Assembly: GCA_036881885.1 (NCBI GenBank)
Contig: JBAJNL010000014.1
Location: 1 to 31,940, forward strand
DNA from: JBAJNL01 sp036881885
GTDB lineage: Bacteria; Pseudomonadota; Alphaproteobacteria; Holosporales; Hepatobacteraceae
Direction of reading: 5' to 3'
DNA length: 31,940 nucleotides
Part shown: positions 1 through 7,970 of the stretch, piece after piece
Position numbering within the stretch: position 1 is the first letter of the stretch
Layout: each line of letters starts with the position of its first letter
The notes under the pieces: model-generated
The model's database searches: none
Seen by the model: the letters and a program-made list of their open reading frames with translations, nothing else
Told to the model about the DNA's origin: nothing
Made by a program: the position numbers and the translations under genes

Positions 1-429
1 AATCAAATAGGCATGCGTCTTCTGGGCCTCTTTAATCTCAAGGGGCTCACCCACACACACAATAGGCTTTAGCTGGTGCGCAAGGGCTTGCAGAATCTTT
101 TTTTGTATCACGCCTTTGGCTTCTTTTAAGTGCATGCAGCGCTCGCTGTGGCCCAAAATCACGTGCGAAATATTGTAATCTTGCAGCATCAAAGGCGTGA
201 TATCACCGGTCAGCGGCTTGTCTGACACTGACGAGCAATCTTGTGCACCCAGCACAAAAGCAGGATTATTTTCAATAAAAGGGTGAAACAAGTAAAAATA
301 AGGCGCCGGCGGACACAACACCACTTGCCTAAACGGCTTTTTCAGCCCTTTAAGCTCTTCAAGATAGTGCTGAAAAAACGCCCGCCTTTTGGTGGTTTTA
401 AAATTGGCAACGATTATTTTATAAGGCAC
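1..429 (-). CDS. tpiA: Triosephosphate isomerase, N-terminal part (cut by window edge)
   Basis: Glycolytic enzyme interconverting dihydroxyacetone phosphate and glyceraldehyde 3-phosphate in the cytosol. The visible 143 codons carry the catalytic Asn-x-Lys near the N-terminus (VANFK, N9 and K11) and the electrophilic histidine in ILGHSER (H94), followed by the IVCVGE strand. The end of the gene, including the catalytic Glu and the phosphate loop, lies outside the window. I place the start at a GTG (427-429) because translation from it gives the standard beta-1 strand directly before NFK. This start lies inside the end of the amidotransferase gene, an 11-base overlap that suggests translational coupling. 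The residue after GHSER is Cys instead of the usual Arg, and the GAQD segment replaces the common GAQN; both are mild deviations. The family call is secure. Confidence 0.93.
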   Translation of the reverse strand, partial: MPYKIIVANFKTTKRRAFFQHYLEELKGLKKPFRQVVLCPPAPYFYLFHPFIENNPAFVLGAQDCSSVSDKPLTGDITPLMLQDYNISHVILGHSERCMHLKEAKGVIQKKILQALAHQLKPIVCVGEPLEIKEAQKTHAYLI

Positions 430-1159
430 TGTCTTCCACCCGCTCTTTATAAGCCGCACAGGCAACGCCAAAAGCTGTAAAAAGCTTTTCATCGGCTTTT
501 GAAATCAAAAACTCGGGATGCCACTGCACCCCCACGCAAAAAGGATGATCTGGAAGCTCGATGCCCTCAATCACGCCATCTGACGCCACCGCATTCACAA
601 TCACATGCTCACCTGGCTCTTTAATAGCCTGATGATGCGTGCTGTTCACCGGCACCTCTTTCATATCAGTGATCTTGGCCAGGCGCGTCTTCTCGTTAAT
701 TGTAATCAAATGACCAGCTTCGTTGCACGGATTGGGCTGTTCATGGGCCAAAGCACCCGGCACCGCATCAGGAATATGCTGTATCAGCGTACCACCCAAC
801 GCAACATTCAGCAGCTGAGCGCCACCACAAATCCCAAGGAGTGGCATTTTTTTCAAAAGCGCTTCTTGCACAAGGGTCAGCTCAAAAGCTGTGCGGTTTT
901 TTTTTAATGACGTTTCTTTGTGTTGTGTTTTCTCGCCATAAAGCGTGGGATCAACGTCAACATTCCCACCTGAAATCACAACGCCATCCAGTTGCGACAA
1001 ATAAGCTGACAGCTGCTGCCCACTGTAAGGAAGCGGCACCACAAGGCACCCCCTTTGCAACAAAACGTCAACATAGTTTTTGTGCAATGCATACCAGGGA
1101 AAAGAAGAGTAGCTGCCGCCTTCTTGATAATCTAATGTCACACCCACAAGAGGTTGCAT
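419..1159 (-). CDS. Class I glutamine amidotransferase (gamma-glutamyl-GABA hydrolase / PuuD type, peptidase C26)
   Basis: Cytosolic hydrolase of gamma-glutamyl bonds. The 246-aa protein has the class I amidotransferase triad: the nucleophile Cys111 in GICGGAQ and His214/Glu216 in VQWHPE. An oxyanion-type segment VISGGNVDVDP lies near residue 62, as in the PuuD/C26 family that splits gamma-glutamyl-GABA or related amides. The usual GICRG is GICGG here. Length is normal for the family (about 240-255). Its ATG is 3 bases after the stop of the upstream TlpA-like gene, and its stop overlaps tpiA, so the three form one operon. No polyamine-degradation genes are nearby, so the natural substrate cannot be fixed from context. 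Confidence 0.88.
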   Translation of the reverse strand: MQPLVGVTLDYQEGGSYSSFPWYALHKNYVDVLLQRGCLVVPLPYSGQQLSAYLSQLDGVVISGGNVDVDPTLYGEKTQHKETSLKKNRTAFELTLVQEALLKKMPLLGICGGAQLLNVALGGTLIQHIPDAVPGALAHEQPNPCNEAGHLITINEKTRLAKITDMKEVPVNSTHHQAIKEPGEHVIVNAVASDGVIEGIELPDHPFCVGVQWHPEFLISKADEKLFTAFGVACAAYKERVEDSAL

Positions 1160-1162
1160 GCG

Positions 1163-1777
1163 CTATTGTGCCTTCATCTTTTTAAGAAGGGCGTCAAGCT
1201 CGGCTTTGCCCTCTTCTGTTTGCCAGTTCTGAAAACCCTCTTTGCGCGCCACAAGACGGTTGTTTGCGCTTAAACACAACAGGGTCGGCGTGCCCGAAAG
1301 CTCGAGCGACTGGAACACAAGCCCTTCACTGTCGTAATAGGGCGTCAGTTTGGGGAAAAGCGTCTTCCATGTCGCGCCTCTTTTCACAGCGCGCGCTAAA
1401 TAAACCACCGCATGTCCCCAATAAACGGCAGGCCTTGTACGATCATGACTAATCAAAACGGGTACAAGCTCAACCTCTTTTTCAGCAAAGGTGTCTGCCA
1501 TTTTATTCAGCGTAGCCAACATCTGAAAACACGGCACACAGCCAAGCGTCCACAACACAACAATTTTTGGTTTTGCGATGTCAGATAGCTTAAGCGCGAT
1601 ATCGGGCTCTTTTCCTGTTTCTTTATCCAGCTCGTGACGCATGATGCGCAAATCAAATGTGCTTGTGCGCGGAAAAATGGTCGACACAAAAGGCGCTGCC
1701 TGGTACAACAAAACAACGGCAAGCAAAGCCGCCGCCACCAGCGCTGCGCGCTTTAAAGAGAAAAAAGAGGTTTTCAT
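1163..1777 (-). CDS. TlpA-like membrane-anchored thioredoxin-fold protein
   Basis: Predicted periplasmic thiol-disulfide oxidoreductase (204 aa). One N-terminal membrane anchor (about residues 9-30) is followed by a thioredoxin fold with the redox pair C80-V-P-C83 after the strand IVVLWT and a cis-proline loop SGTPTLL (P164). This matches the TlpA family, which reduces periplasmic disulfides during cytochrome oxidase assembly. It heads the minus-strand operon with the amidotransferase and tpiA. Its start codon lies only 5 bases from the start assigned to the divergent small lipoprotein. In many alphaproteobacteria tlpA is divergent from argH, which precedes such a lipoprotein and lysA; argH and lysA are absent here. 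TlpA-like is secure; the exact partner is unknown. Confidence 0.8.
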   Translation of the reverse strand: MKTSFFSLKRAALVAAALLAVVLLYQAAPFVSTIFPRTSTFDLRIMRHELDKETGKEPDIALKLSDIAKPKIVVLWTLGCVPCFQMLATLNKMADTFAEKEVELVPVLISHDRTRPAVYWGHAVVYLARAVKRGATWKTLFPKLTPYYDSEGLVFQSLELSGTPTLLCLSANNRLVARKEGFQNWQTEEGKAELDALLKKMKAQ

Positions 1778-1782
1778 TTTTG

Positions 1783-2013
1783 ATGCGCTCCTGCAAAAAA
1801 AAACGCTTCTCTCACCATGCGTTTCCTACAAGTTATCTAAACCTCTTTGCTTTCGCAAGACCTCGATTACTGCAGCAAAAAGGCCTCACGTTTTTGGCTC
1901 TTTTACTGGGGTGTGCTTTGCTGGCAGCATGCGGTCGAGAGGGCGAACCTTCAAGGCCACACACACCGGGCGAGCCAACCTTTCCGCGCTCGTACCCCCC
2001 GGCTGTGTCTTAA
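1783..2013 (+). CDS. Small LptM-like (LppL-type) lipoprotein
   Basis: Predicted outer-membrane lipopeptide of the short proline-rich type found between argH and lysA in alphaproteobacteria. The hydrophobic stretch TFLALLLGCALLAAC ends in a lipobox (LAAC, Cys50), followed by a short mature part, GREGEPSRP..., ending in FPRSYPPAVS. The Cys-Gly-Arg start and the FPR-YP ending are the family hallmarks as I recall them. The only in-frame ATG (1783) gives a 35-residue run before the hydrophobic core, much longer than a normal n-region. No good in-frame ATG/GTG/TTG lies closer, so the start is doubtful and may reflect a deletion that removed argH. No room exists for a separate promoter between the divergent starts, so expression would depend on one inside the tlpA gene. 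Confidence 0.6.
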   Translation: MRSCKKKRFSHHAFPTSYLNLFAFARPRLLQQKGLTFLALLLGCALLAACGREGEPSRPHTPGEPTFPRSYPPAVS

Positions 2014-2124
2014 AAAAAGATGCTTTTATAGTTCAGGCAAAACACAGAACATTTTGCAACGCACGTGACATTGTGTAAAACACATGATAAGTTGTTAACA
2101 ATCAATAGTTTTCACAAACTAACC

Positions 2125-2520
2125 ATGTTGCACCACGCTTCTTTTGCCGTTGAGGATTTTGAAAAAAACCTGCACTTTTACGACACAACGCTTGCCCTTT
2201 TGGGCATGGAACGTTTGATGCTGTTTGAAACACCCGAACACAACGTTGCAGGCTATGGCACAAAGGGCAAACCCTGTTTTTGGATTGGTGAAGACACAAA
2301 GCCCAACAAAAAAGAATTTGTAGGCAAAGCTCGGGGTTTTCACTTGGCGTTTGTTGCGCCTGACCAAGAAGCCGTTCAGGCCTGGCACAAAAAGTGTCTT
2401 GAGTTGGGCGCCACAGACAATGGTGGCCCTGGCCCACGGCCACACTATCACCCCAACTATTATGGGGCCTTTGTGATCGACCTTAACGGCTGGCGCATCG
2501 AAGCGGCCACCCCCCTGTAA
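2125..2520 (+). CDS. VOC-fold (glyoxalase/bleomycin-resistance superfamily) protein
   Basis: A 131-aa single-repeat vicinal-oxygen-chelate protein. It opens MLHHASFAV, with the first metal-ligand His in the beta-1 strand, has a central GFHLAFVAP strand supplying a second His, and ends YGAFVIDLNGWRIEAATP, where the Glu is the usual last metal ligand. Such proteins bind a divalent metal and act as glyoxalases, lyases, dioxygenases or thiol transferases; the substrate cannot be told. I chose the ATG at 2125 over an upstream in-frame start at 2065 because the fold begins there and the extra 20 residues look non-coding. A perfect palindrome TTGTTAACAA (2092-2101) lies 23 bases upstream and could be a regulatory site. 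It appears monocistronic. Confidence 0.82.
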   Translation: MLHHASFAVEDFEKNLHFYDTTLALLGMERLMLFETPEHNVAGYGTKGKPCFWIGEDTKPNKKEFVGKARGFHLAFVAPDQEAVQAWHKKCLELGATDNGGPGPRPHYHPNYYGAFVIDLNGWRIEAATPL

Positions 2521-2593
2521 GCCAAACAACCGCTATAACGTGACTGTATTAAGACGCATGCTGTGTCAAAGCGCGCCCACAAAGCGCAAAAAA

Positions 2594-2623
2594 TTGACAA
2601 TAAAAACAGTATGAATATATAAT
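2594..2623 (+). promoter_or_regulatory. Sigma-70 promoter for the 533-aa secreted protein
   Basis: Perfect -35 TTGACA (2594-2599) and perfect -10 TATAAT (2618-2623) with an 18-base spacer in a very AT-rich stretch. Transcription would begin near 2630, about 24 bases before the ATG at 2654. It is the best promoter match I see in the window. Confidence 0.75.
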
Positions 2624-2627
2624 TTTA

Positions 2628-2643
2628 TTGAATTTTTATTCAA
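2628..2643. promoter_or_regulatory. Perfect palindrome at the expected transcription start
   Basis: TTGAAT-TTTT-ATTCAA, a perfect 6-bp inverted repeat with a 4-base centre, lies 4 bases after the -10 hexamer and so covers the expected +1. It could be a repressor operator or a small 5' hairpin in the mRNA. The AT-richness means chance is not excluded. Confidence 0.35.
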
Positions 2644-2653
2644 AAAACGGGTC

Positions 2654-4255
2654 ATGGTGATGCGTTGTACAAAGATTTTTGCTGCTCTTTTGCTGATCAA
2701 TGTGGGTGTGTGTGCCGCCATGGAGAACACACAGAATAACCCCTTGGAAAAGGACGCAACCCCACGACTGGCACAAGCAAACCCTGAAGCTGCAGCAGAC
2801 ACATCATCACCTCCAGCGAAGAAGCTGCGCTTAGAAAGCGAAGCAAAAACACCAGTGGCAGCGCCCATTGCCGCGCCACACAAAACACCCAAACGGAAAC
2901 CACAGGCCAGCGCCCAACCGACGCCCGGGCAAATTTTTGCACAAAGGCGTGCTGAAAAAGTAAGCCGTGATGCTTTGGTTACGATTGTGGGGCAAGCGTT
3001 TGTTGATGAGCTTGGCCTGCCGTGGGAGTTGATTCAAGATCCAGCTGTTCCCCTAGAAAACGCTACATTAAGGCAGGCGTTATTTCGTCTGGAACGAAGG
3101 GTAGACAAACTTTTAAAAGACTCAGGCGAGAAGGTTTTTGATTACAGTGCGCTTGACGACTTTCATGCTCACCTTTTCAGATTTGTTAAAAACACAACAT
3201 CTGTGCACCGTGAACGCATAAAATCTGTGGCCGAGATCTATTTTTCATCTGGTCTTTTTTCAGGCTGCACGCTTCAGATTCATAAAAAATCTGGTGGCGT
3301 GCAACTGGGCAAGCGTGTCCTTGTAACCTTTGAAGGCGACACCGTACCCGTTACCTACTATGTTAAAACCCATTCAAGAGGTTGGTTATCAAGTAAAAGC
3401 ACGGCATCTAAAGATGTTGATGGGCGTGAGATTTTTGTTTACAAATTGCTTGAATATTTAGGCAGGGGTTGCCAAACCCATTTTTTGCATCGCAGCCTAC
3501 AAGATGTGTATCTTGCAACGCTTGATGCCAACATCAAAGTGCAACCGCCCGAGGGTGAAAGACCGCATCCTACAGACACCAAAGACTTTATACTGTTTTC
3601 ACGCGTGACCGACGATAGGCACGATAAACAGTCACGCACAACCCTTGGAAAAGCCCTTTGGGGACGCTTGCATGAATCGGTTTTAGCACATCGCCATCCT
3701 AAAGGCGGCTGGGGCATTGATGTGGAAAATGAGATTCAAAGTACACAAGACACCAAAGCCATCAACTTCATTCATGAAGCAGCTGTGATGAATATCCTCT
3801 CGCGCATCTTGCATCTGCATGATTTTTTGAATAACCCCGATAACTTTGGTTTCATTTATCTTGAAGAAGACACGCTACGCTGCCGCGGCATTGATTTTAG
3901 GTTAGACTGTGATCAAGAAAATTTTCGCGTCGATGAAAAAGATATCATCAGCTTTTTAAAGGGTAATGGCCAGCTGCGTATAAACGACGCTCATCCCGCA
4001 TTGTCTTATGCCCTGTGTAAGCGACCTGCCAACCATCGTGTGCGCGAGGCCCTTGATATTTTATCGCAAGGACGCCTTCAAAACTTTGAAAACTGTGTGA
4101 AGCGCGCCACCACCTGCGTGGAACAGTATTTTAACCAAGACGTTTTTGAAGAAAAACGCGACGATTTGCTGCTGACGTTACACGAGTATTGCGATTCTAT
4201 TGTGGCAAATGCACGCTTTTTTAAAGAACAGTTTGCCAAACACCTTGCGTCATAA
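2654..4255 (+). CDS. Secreted protein of unknown family with faint kinase-like motifs (putative effector)
   Basis: I do not recognise this 533-aa protein. Residues 1-22 form a typical signal peptide (hydrophobic IFAALLLINVGVCAA). Residues 24-100 are low-complexity, rich in Pro/Ala/Lys, and contain PPAKKLRLE (53-61) and KTPKRK (77-82), which resemble eukaryotic nuclear localisation signals. From about 190 a globular domain follows. YYVKTH (K238) and REIFVYKLLEYLG (E259) could be the ATP-binding Lys and helix-C Glu. HLHDFLNNPDNFGF (D390, N397) and RGIDFR (D414) resemble the catalytic loop and metal-binding Asp of kinase-like folds such as HipA or PI4-kinase. No glycine-rich loop is obvious. It has its own strong promoter and no operon partner. 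The kinase idea is inference only. Confidence 0.7.
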   Translation: MVMRCTKIFAALLLINVGVCAAMENTQNNPLEKDATPRLAQANPEAAADTSSPPAKKLRLESEAKTPVAAPIAAPHKTPKRKPQASAQPTPGQIFAQRRAEKVSRDALVTIVGQAFVDELGLPWELIQDPAVPLENATLRQALFRLERRVDKLLKDSGEKVFDYSALDDFHAHLFRFVKNTTSVHRERIKSVAEIYFSSGLFSGCTLQIHKKSGGVQLGKRVLVTFEGDTVPVTYYVKTHSRGWLSSKSTASKDVDGREIFVYKLLEYLGRGCQTHFLHRSLQDVYLATLDANIKVQPPEGERPHPTDTKDFILFSRVTDDRHDKQSRTTLGKALWGRLHESVLAHRHPKGGWGIDVENEIQSTQDTKAINFIHEAAVMNILSRILHLHDFLNNPDNFGFIYLEEDTLRCRGIDFRLDCDQENFRVDEKDIISFLKGNGQLRINDAHPALSYALCKRPANHRVREALDILSQGRLQNFENCVKRATTCVEQYFNQDVFEEKRDDLLLTLHEYCDSIVANARFFKEQFAKHLAS

Positions 4256-4364
4256 ACAGCAGAATCTTAAAAAAATCACACAAGAAAAGGTGCTTTCCCT
4301 TTCTAGCCCTTAGGCCTTTTGAACCTTGCGTTTTGACGACAAAAGCGTTATAGAAAAAGAACGT

Positions 4365-4441
4365 CGGAGCGTAGCTCAGCCTGGTAGAGCACCGTCTTCG
4401 GGAGGCGGGGGCCGGAGGTTCAAATCCTCTCGCTCCGACCA
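4365..4441 (+). tRNA. tRNA-Pro (anticodon CGG)
   Basis: A complete 77-base cloverleaf. The acceptor stem CGGAGCG pairs with CGCTCCG, the D arm is GCTC/GAGC, the anticodon stem CCGTC/GGCGG encloses loop TTCGGGA with anticodon CGG, the T arm is GGAGG/CCTCT (one G-T pair) around TTCAAAT, the discriminator is A, and CCA is encoded in the DNA (4439-4441). It reads CCG codons. A possible -10 (TATAGA, 4349-4354) lies just upstream, but its -35 is poor. Confidence 0.96.
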
Positions 4442-4592
4442 TACAAACGCTTGCACAAACATTTGCACCAACACTTAATCTGCCAACCACGCGCCCAAAA
4501 CCACCCCCACGCAACGCTCAAAGCCCTGGTGCCAAGACGACAGACCCAAATGGTCATTGCAAACATCAGCCCGCTACGTGCCTCTTCACATT

Positions 4593-4698
4593 GTCATTGC
4601 GAGGAGAAACTTTAGTTTCGACGCGGCAATCCAGTGTGCCGTGGCCAACTTAAGTACGCGGCAAGTGGATCGCCACACGGCCCATGGCCGTTCGCGAT
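4593..4698 (+). repeat. Palindromic interspersed repeat, copy 1
   Basis: A 106-base element, also present at 30383-30485 in inverted orientation. Conserved blocks in order: GTCATTGCGAGGA, a variable hairpin (GAAAC-TTTA-GTTTC here), CGACGCGGCAATCCA, a divergent middle containing CTTAAGT, GCAAGTGGATCGCC, a second variable hairpin (CGGCC-CAT-GGCCG), and TTCGCGAT. ATTGC at the left can pair with GCAAT after the first hairpin, so most of the element can fold. Related sequence with GTCATT and CGTGATGACGA motifs continues to about 4763. The rest of the gene-free stretch 4442-4769 shows no ORF. Similar GTCATTGCGAGG...GGCAATCCA elements occur in many proteobacterial genomes. Confidence 0.8.
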
Positions 4699-4769
4699 AA
4701 CGAAAAGGGGCCGTTGGTCATTTCGCGACGACAAAAATGGGCTAACGCCTTCGTGATGACGAAGACGGT

Positions 4770-7700
4770 TTAAGCGGTTTTTTTGCGTTTGATCTCTAAA
4801 AGCGCCTCTTCAATGCCGCGGTCAAGCTGAGGATCTTGGCCTTTGACGGCGTCTTCTGGCGAAATTTCCACTACAATGTCGGGCGTGGCGCCTTCGTTCT
4901 CAAGCCCCCAACCCACGTCGTGAAACCAAATGGCATATTCGGGCTGAGAGGTCCACGAGCCATCAAGCAAATCGTATTTAGGAAAAATACCAATCACACC
5001 GCCCCAAGTACGTTTGCCAATTAAGGGACCCAGCTTTAAGCGCTGAAAGGCATGCGAAAACATATCACCGTCTGATCCGGTATATTCATTACACAGCGCC
5101 ACCATAGGCCCTTGCGGCGCATTGGCCATGTAAGGCATCTGACCCTCGTGCCGACTTTGGTCATACCCTAAACGCTTGCGCATCAGCTGTGACAAAAGCT
5201 CGCTTGACACGTTGCCGCCACGGTTAAACCTAACGTCTAGGATCAAAGCTTTGCGCTCGAACTCGTGCAAATAAGACTTAAAAAACGCCTGATAGCCTGC
5301 GGCCACCATATCAGGAATATGAATATAGCCCACATCACCTTTGGTTTTTTGATGCACATAGGCGCGATTTTTGCGCACAAAGTCCGCATAATAAAGATCT
5401 TCAAGATTTCTTTTAGGCTGCACCCACAACGTCTCTAATGTTGTTTTCTCGCCCGTTTTACCCTTAGAGGTTTTTTTCGTCTTAAGGGGCTTCAGGCGTT
5501 TTACCGACAGAGCCACATCTTTGTCAGCTTTATGACACAACAACGCATCGATGGTTTCTTGCGGTGTAATGGCTTGCCCATCAACGGCCAGAATATGGTC
5601 ACCCACCTTAAGGTTAAGGCCAGGGGCCAAAAGCGGCGAGCGATGACTGTTATCACACACCTCTGGTGCGTCAAACGCCTTGATCACCACACCACTGCCT
5701 GAAGATGCAGGCTTAAAGGTCGCCCCCAGCTGTCCGTTGCTGTAATCAGGTCCTTCACCTTGATCAAAACCCCATGTATAGGCATGCGATGCACCCAGCT
5801 CACCTTGCATCTCGCCAATCAGGTCCATCAGCTCGCTTGGCGTGTGGATGCGATCTAAAAGCGCAGCATAGCGTTTTTTCACGCCATCCCAGTCAAGCTT
5901 TTTCATTTTCTCGTCCCAAAAAAGATCTTTTTGAAGACGCCACGCTTCGAAGAACATAAAGCACCACTCTTGATGCGGGTCGACCTCAAGCGCGATACGC
6001 TCAAAATCAAACCAACCACCTTTGCGGTACGATGTGTCGTCATCATCCCCTTTTTCACCAGCACGCAACACACGCACCCTTTTTTGCGACGACACAAACG
6101 CCATCCAATCTTTTTTGGGCGACAGCTGCATCGAAATCACATCGCCCATCAAAAGATCTTGCTTGAGCTGCACCAAGTCATACATAAAAACGTTATAGCC
6201 TTTAGCACCCGCTGCCCCGTCTTCGTTGACTTCGATGGGGCTTTTCGCCTCGGCTTTGGTCAGCAAAAACACGCGATCTTGCGTTGCACAAAGGCCCCTG
6301 ATAAAGGCTGATGGCACAGGGAACGCCAGAGCACGTGCACAAATGCCCTCAAAATCAATCACACAAGGGGGCACCTTGGGTTTTTTGGTTTTCTTATCCG
6401 CAGTTTCGTCAACTTTGTCATCGCCTTTGTCATCTGCTTGATCGCTTTGTGCCACAAAAGGCGACGGTGTGTCGGTCGCCAAAGTGATCAGATAGGGTTT
6501 CACTTTCAGTGGCCCATCGCGAAAGTGCCGCGCCGATAAAAAGTAAAGATAACGCCCTTTGGGGTCAAACGTTGGGTCTGTGTCACCCAAAACGGGCTCG
6601 GTTACACAGTGGGTTTTCTTTGTTTTGGCATCCCAGATTTTAAGGCCATAGATATCATGCGAGAACGCAAAGCTATAGGCTACAAAACGACTATCAGGTG
6701 AAATATCAAAGCCCCGATACATGCCAAAGCGGCTGTGATCAATTTTTTGCACAGCGCCTGTTTTAAGCGTAATGTGCAAAAGCTCGTGTTTGTGGTTTTC
6801 GGCAACCGCAAAATCACCCGACGGCGCCACAGCGATTTTAATCAAACGGCCCCAGTCTTTTTGAAACGCTTTGGACGTGTTCTTGGCGGTGTCGAAAACC
6901 TCAAGCTTTTCGTGAACACCCTCGTCACACACACCCAGCACCCGCTGATTGTCGATCCAGGTGCCCAAGCGATAACGCACACCGTGACGCTTACCAAGCT
7001 GCATCATAGGACCCCGAAACGGCTGCCCTGTAAACAAACGCCCCCTTGTGGTAAGACACAGCTGATCTCCCTCTTGGCTAAGCGCATAGGCCGAAAGCGA
7101 TGCATCAGCCGGCGCAAAATAGCGCGCCTTTAAAGGGCCCACACTTTTAATTTCGACCAAAAGGCATGTGCTTTTTTGTGACACAGGATCAAAAAGCCAA
7201 AGGTCGCCCCCTTTTTGATAAGTCAACCGCGTGCCATCTGTGGCCAGATTGCGCACATAAAAATCTTGAAAATCGGTGTGACGTTTCAGCTGCTGGCCGC
7301 TGGGCGTGGCAGAATACAAAGCGCCCATCCCTTCGTGATCTGACAGAAAATAAAGGCGCCCCTTCACAAACAAAGGGTTTAAAAGATTGCTTTTAAGGTC
7401 TTCAAAAAGACGCTTGAACGTCTGGCCATCCTTGGCCCAAATTTCACCAGCGGTGCCGCCACGATAACGCTTCCATGAGATATAACCATACCCATGCCGC
7501 CCCAAAAACGTCTTTTGATCGCCAAAACTGATAAAGCGCGCAGGCCCCACGTCAAGCTCTTCGATAGCACCCGTTTGCAATTGAAGACGATAAAGGCGCG
7601 ACATCGCCGGAAAAGGCGAGTCGTGGTGCGAGCGCACGATAACCTGATCTTCGCCCTCAAACATCAAAACCTCTTGCAGGCCCGCAAGATAGGTCACGCG

Positions 7701-7970
7701 CTTTGCATCACCGCCTTCAGCAGGCATCACATAAAGCGCCGTCTGTCCCTCTTGCGTGCTAACAAACCCGATGGTTTTGGCACTAGGCGATAACGCCAAC
7801 GAGGTCACCGACCCAAGCCCTGCCGTTAAGCGCCACGCATGCTGTGGTGTCGCTGTCTTAAGCGTTTTGGGCAGGTCAGAACGCCAGATGTCACCCTCGG
7901 CTAAAAAACACAGTGTGTCACCCACAATGTGAGGCTTTTGATAATACCCTTGACGCTTTGCTTCTTTCAT
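4770..7970 (-). CDS. Tricorn-type serine protease (S41 family)
   Basis: Large (1066 aa) cytosolic peptidase that, in the archaeal model, forms a hexamer and trims peptides released by the proteasome or other ATP-dependent proteases. Residues 1-500 are beta-propeller repeats (blades such as LSPSAKTIGFVSTQEG and ISPDSRFVAYSFAF). A charged Asp/Lys insert (about 509-533) precedes the C-terminal half, which has a PDZ-like region (about 755-830, VGDHILAVDG) and an S41 core. The catalytic set is visible: Ser728-His729 (GASH), nucleophile Ser966 (YTGSDGD), and Glu1024 (WGLENEG). These fall almost exactly where Thermoplasma tricorn has S745/H746, S965 and E1023. No signal peptide is seen. The ATG overlaps the stop of the upstream ABC-3 permease by 4 bases (ATGA), so the two are translationally coupled despite having no obvious functional link. 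Confidence 0.92.
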   Translation of the reverse strand: MKEAKRQGYYQKPHIVGDTLCFLAEGDIWRSDLPKTLKTATPQHAWRLTAGLGSVTSLALSPSAKTIGFVSTQEGQTALYVMPAEGGDAKRVTYLAGLQEVLMFEGEDQVIVRSHHDSPFPAMSRLYRLQLQTGAIEELDVGPARFISFGDQKTFLGRHGYGYISWKRYRGGTAGEIWAKDGQTFKRLFEDLKSNLLNPLFVKGRLYFLSDHEGMGALYSATPSGQQLKRHTDFQDFYVRNLATDGTRLTYQKGGDLWLFDPVSQKSTCLLVEIKSVGPLKARYFAPADASLSAYALSQEGDQLCLTTRGRLFTGQPFRGPMMQLGKRHGVRYRLGTWIDNQRVLGVCDEGVHEKLEVFDTAKNTSKAFQKDWGRLIKIAVAPSGDFAVAENHKHELLHITLKTGAVQKIDHSRFGMYRGFDISPDSRFVAYSFAFSHDIYGLKIWDAKTKKTHCVTEPVLGDTDPTFDPKGRYLYFLSARHFRDGPLKVKPYLITLATDTPSPFVAQSDQADDKGDDKVDETADKKTKKPKVPPCVIDFEGICARALAFPVPSAFIRGLCATQDRVFLLTKAEAKSPIEVNEDGAAGAKGYNVFMYDLVQLKQDLLMGDVISMQLSPKKDWMAFVSSQKRVRVLRAGEKGDDDDTSYRKGGWFDFERIALEVDPHQEWCFMFFEAWRLQKDLFWDEKMKKLDWDGVKKRYAALLDRIHTPSELMDLIGEMQGELGASHAYTWGFDQGEGPDYSNGQLGATFKPASSGSGVVIKAFDAPEVCDNSHRSPLLAPGLNLKVGDHILAVDGQAITPQETIDALLCHKADKDVALSVKRLKPLKTKKTSKGKTGEKTTLETLWVQPKRNLEDLYYADFVRKNRAYVHQKTKGDVGYIHIPDMVAAGYQAFFKSYLHEFERKALILDVRFNRGGNVSSELLSQLMRKRLGYDQSRHEGQMPYMANAPQGPMVALCNEYTGSDGDMFSHAFQRLKLGPLIGKRTWGGVIGIFPKYDLLDGSWTSQPEYAIWFHDVGWGLENEGATPDIVVEISPEDAVKGQDPQLDRGIEEALLEIKRKKTA

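Noticed and set aside
1641..2078. 145-aa plus-strand frame across the tlpA/lipoprotein junction
   Set aside because: No family features. It overlaps the lipoprotein frame, which has a clear lipobox and the typical mature sequence.
4221..4514. 97-aa frame antisense to tRNA-Pro, with GARGFEPPAPASRRRCSTRLSYAP
   Set aside because: This is the well-known false protein read from the complement of a tRNA gene; the tRNA cloverleaf explains it.
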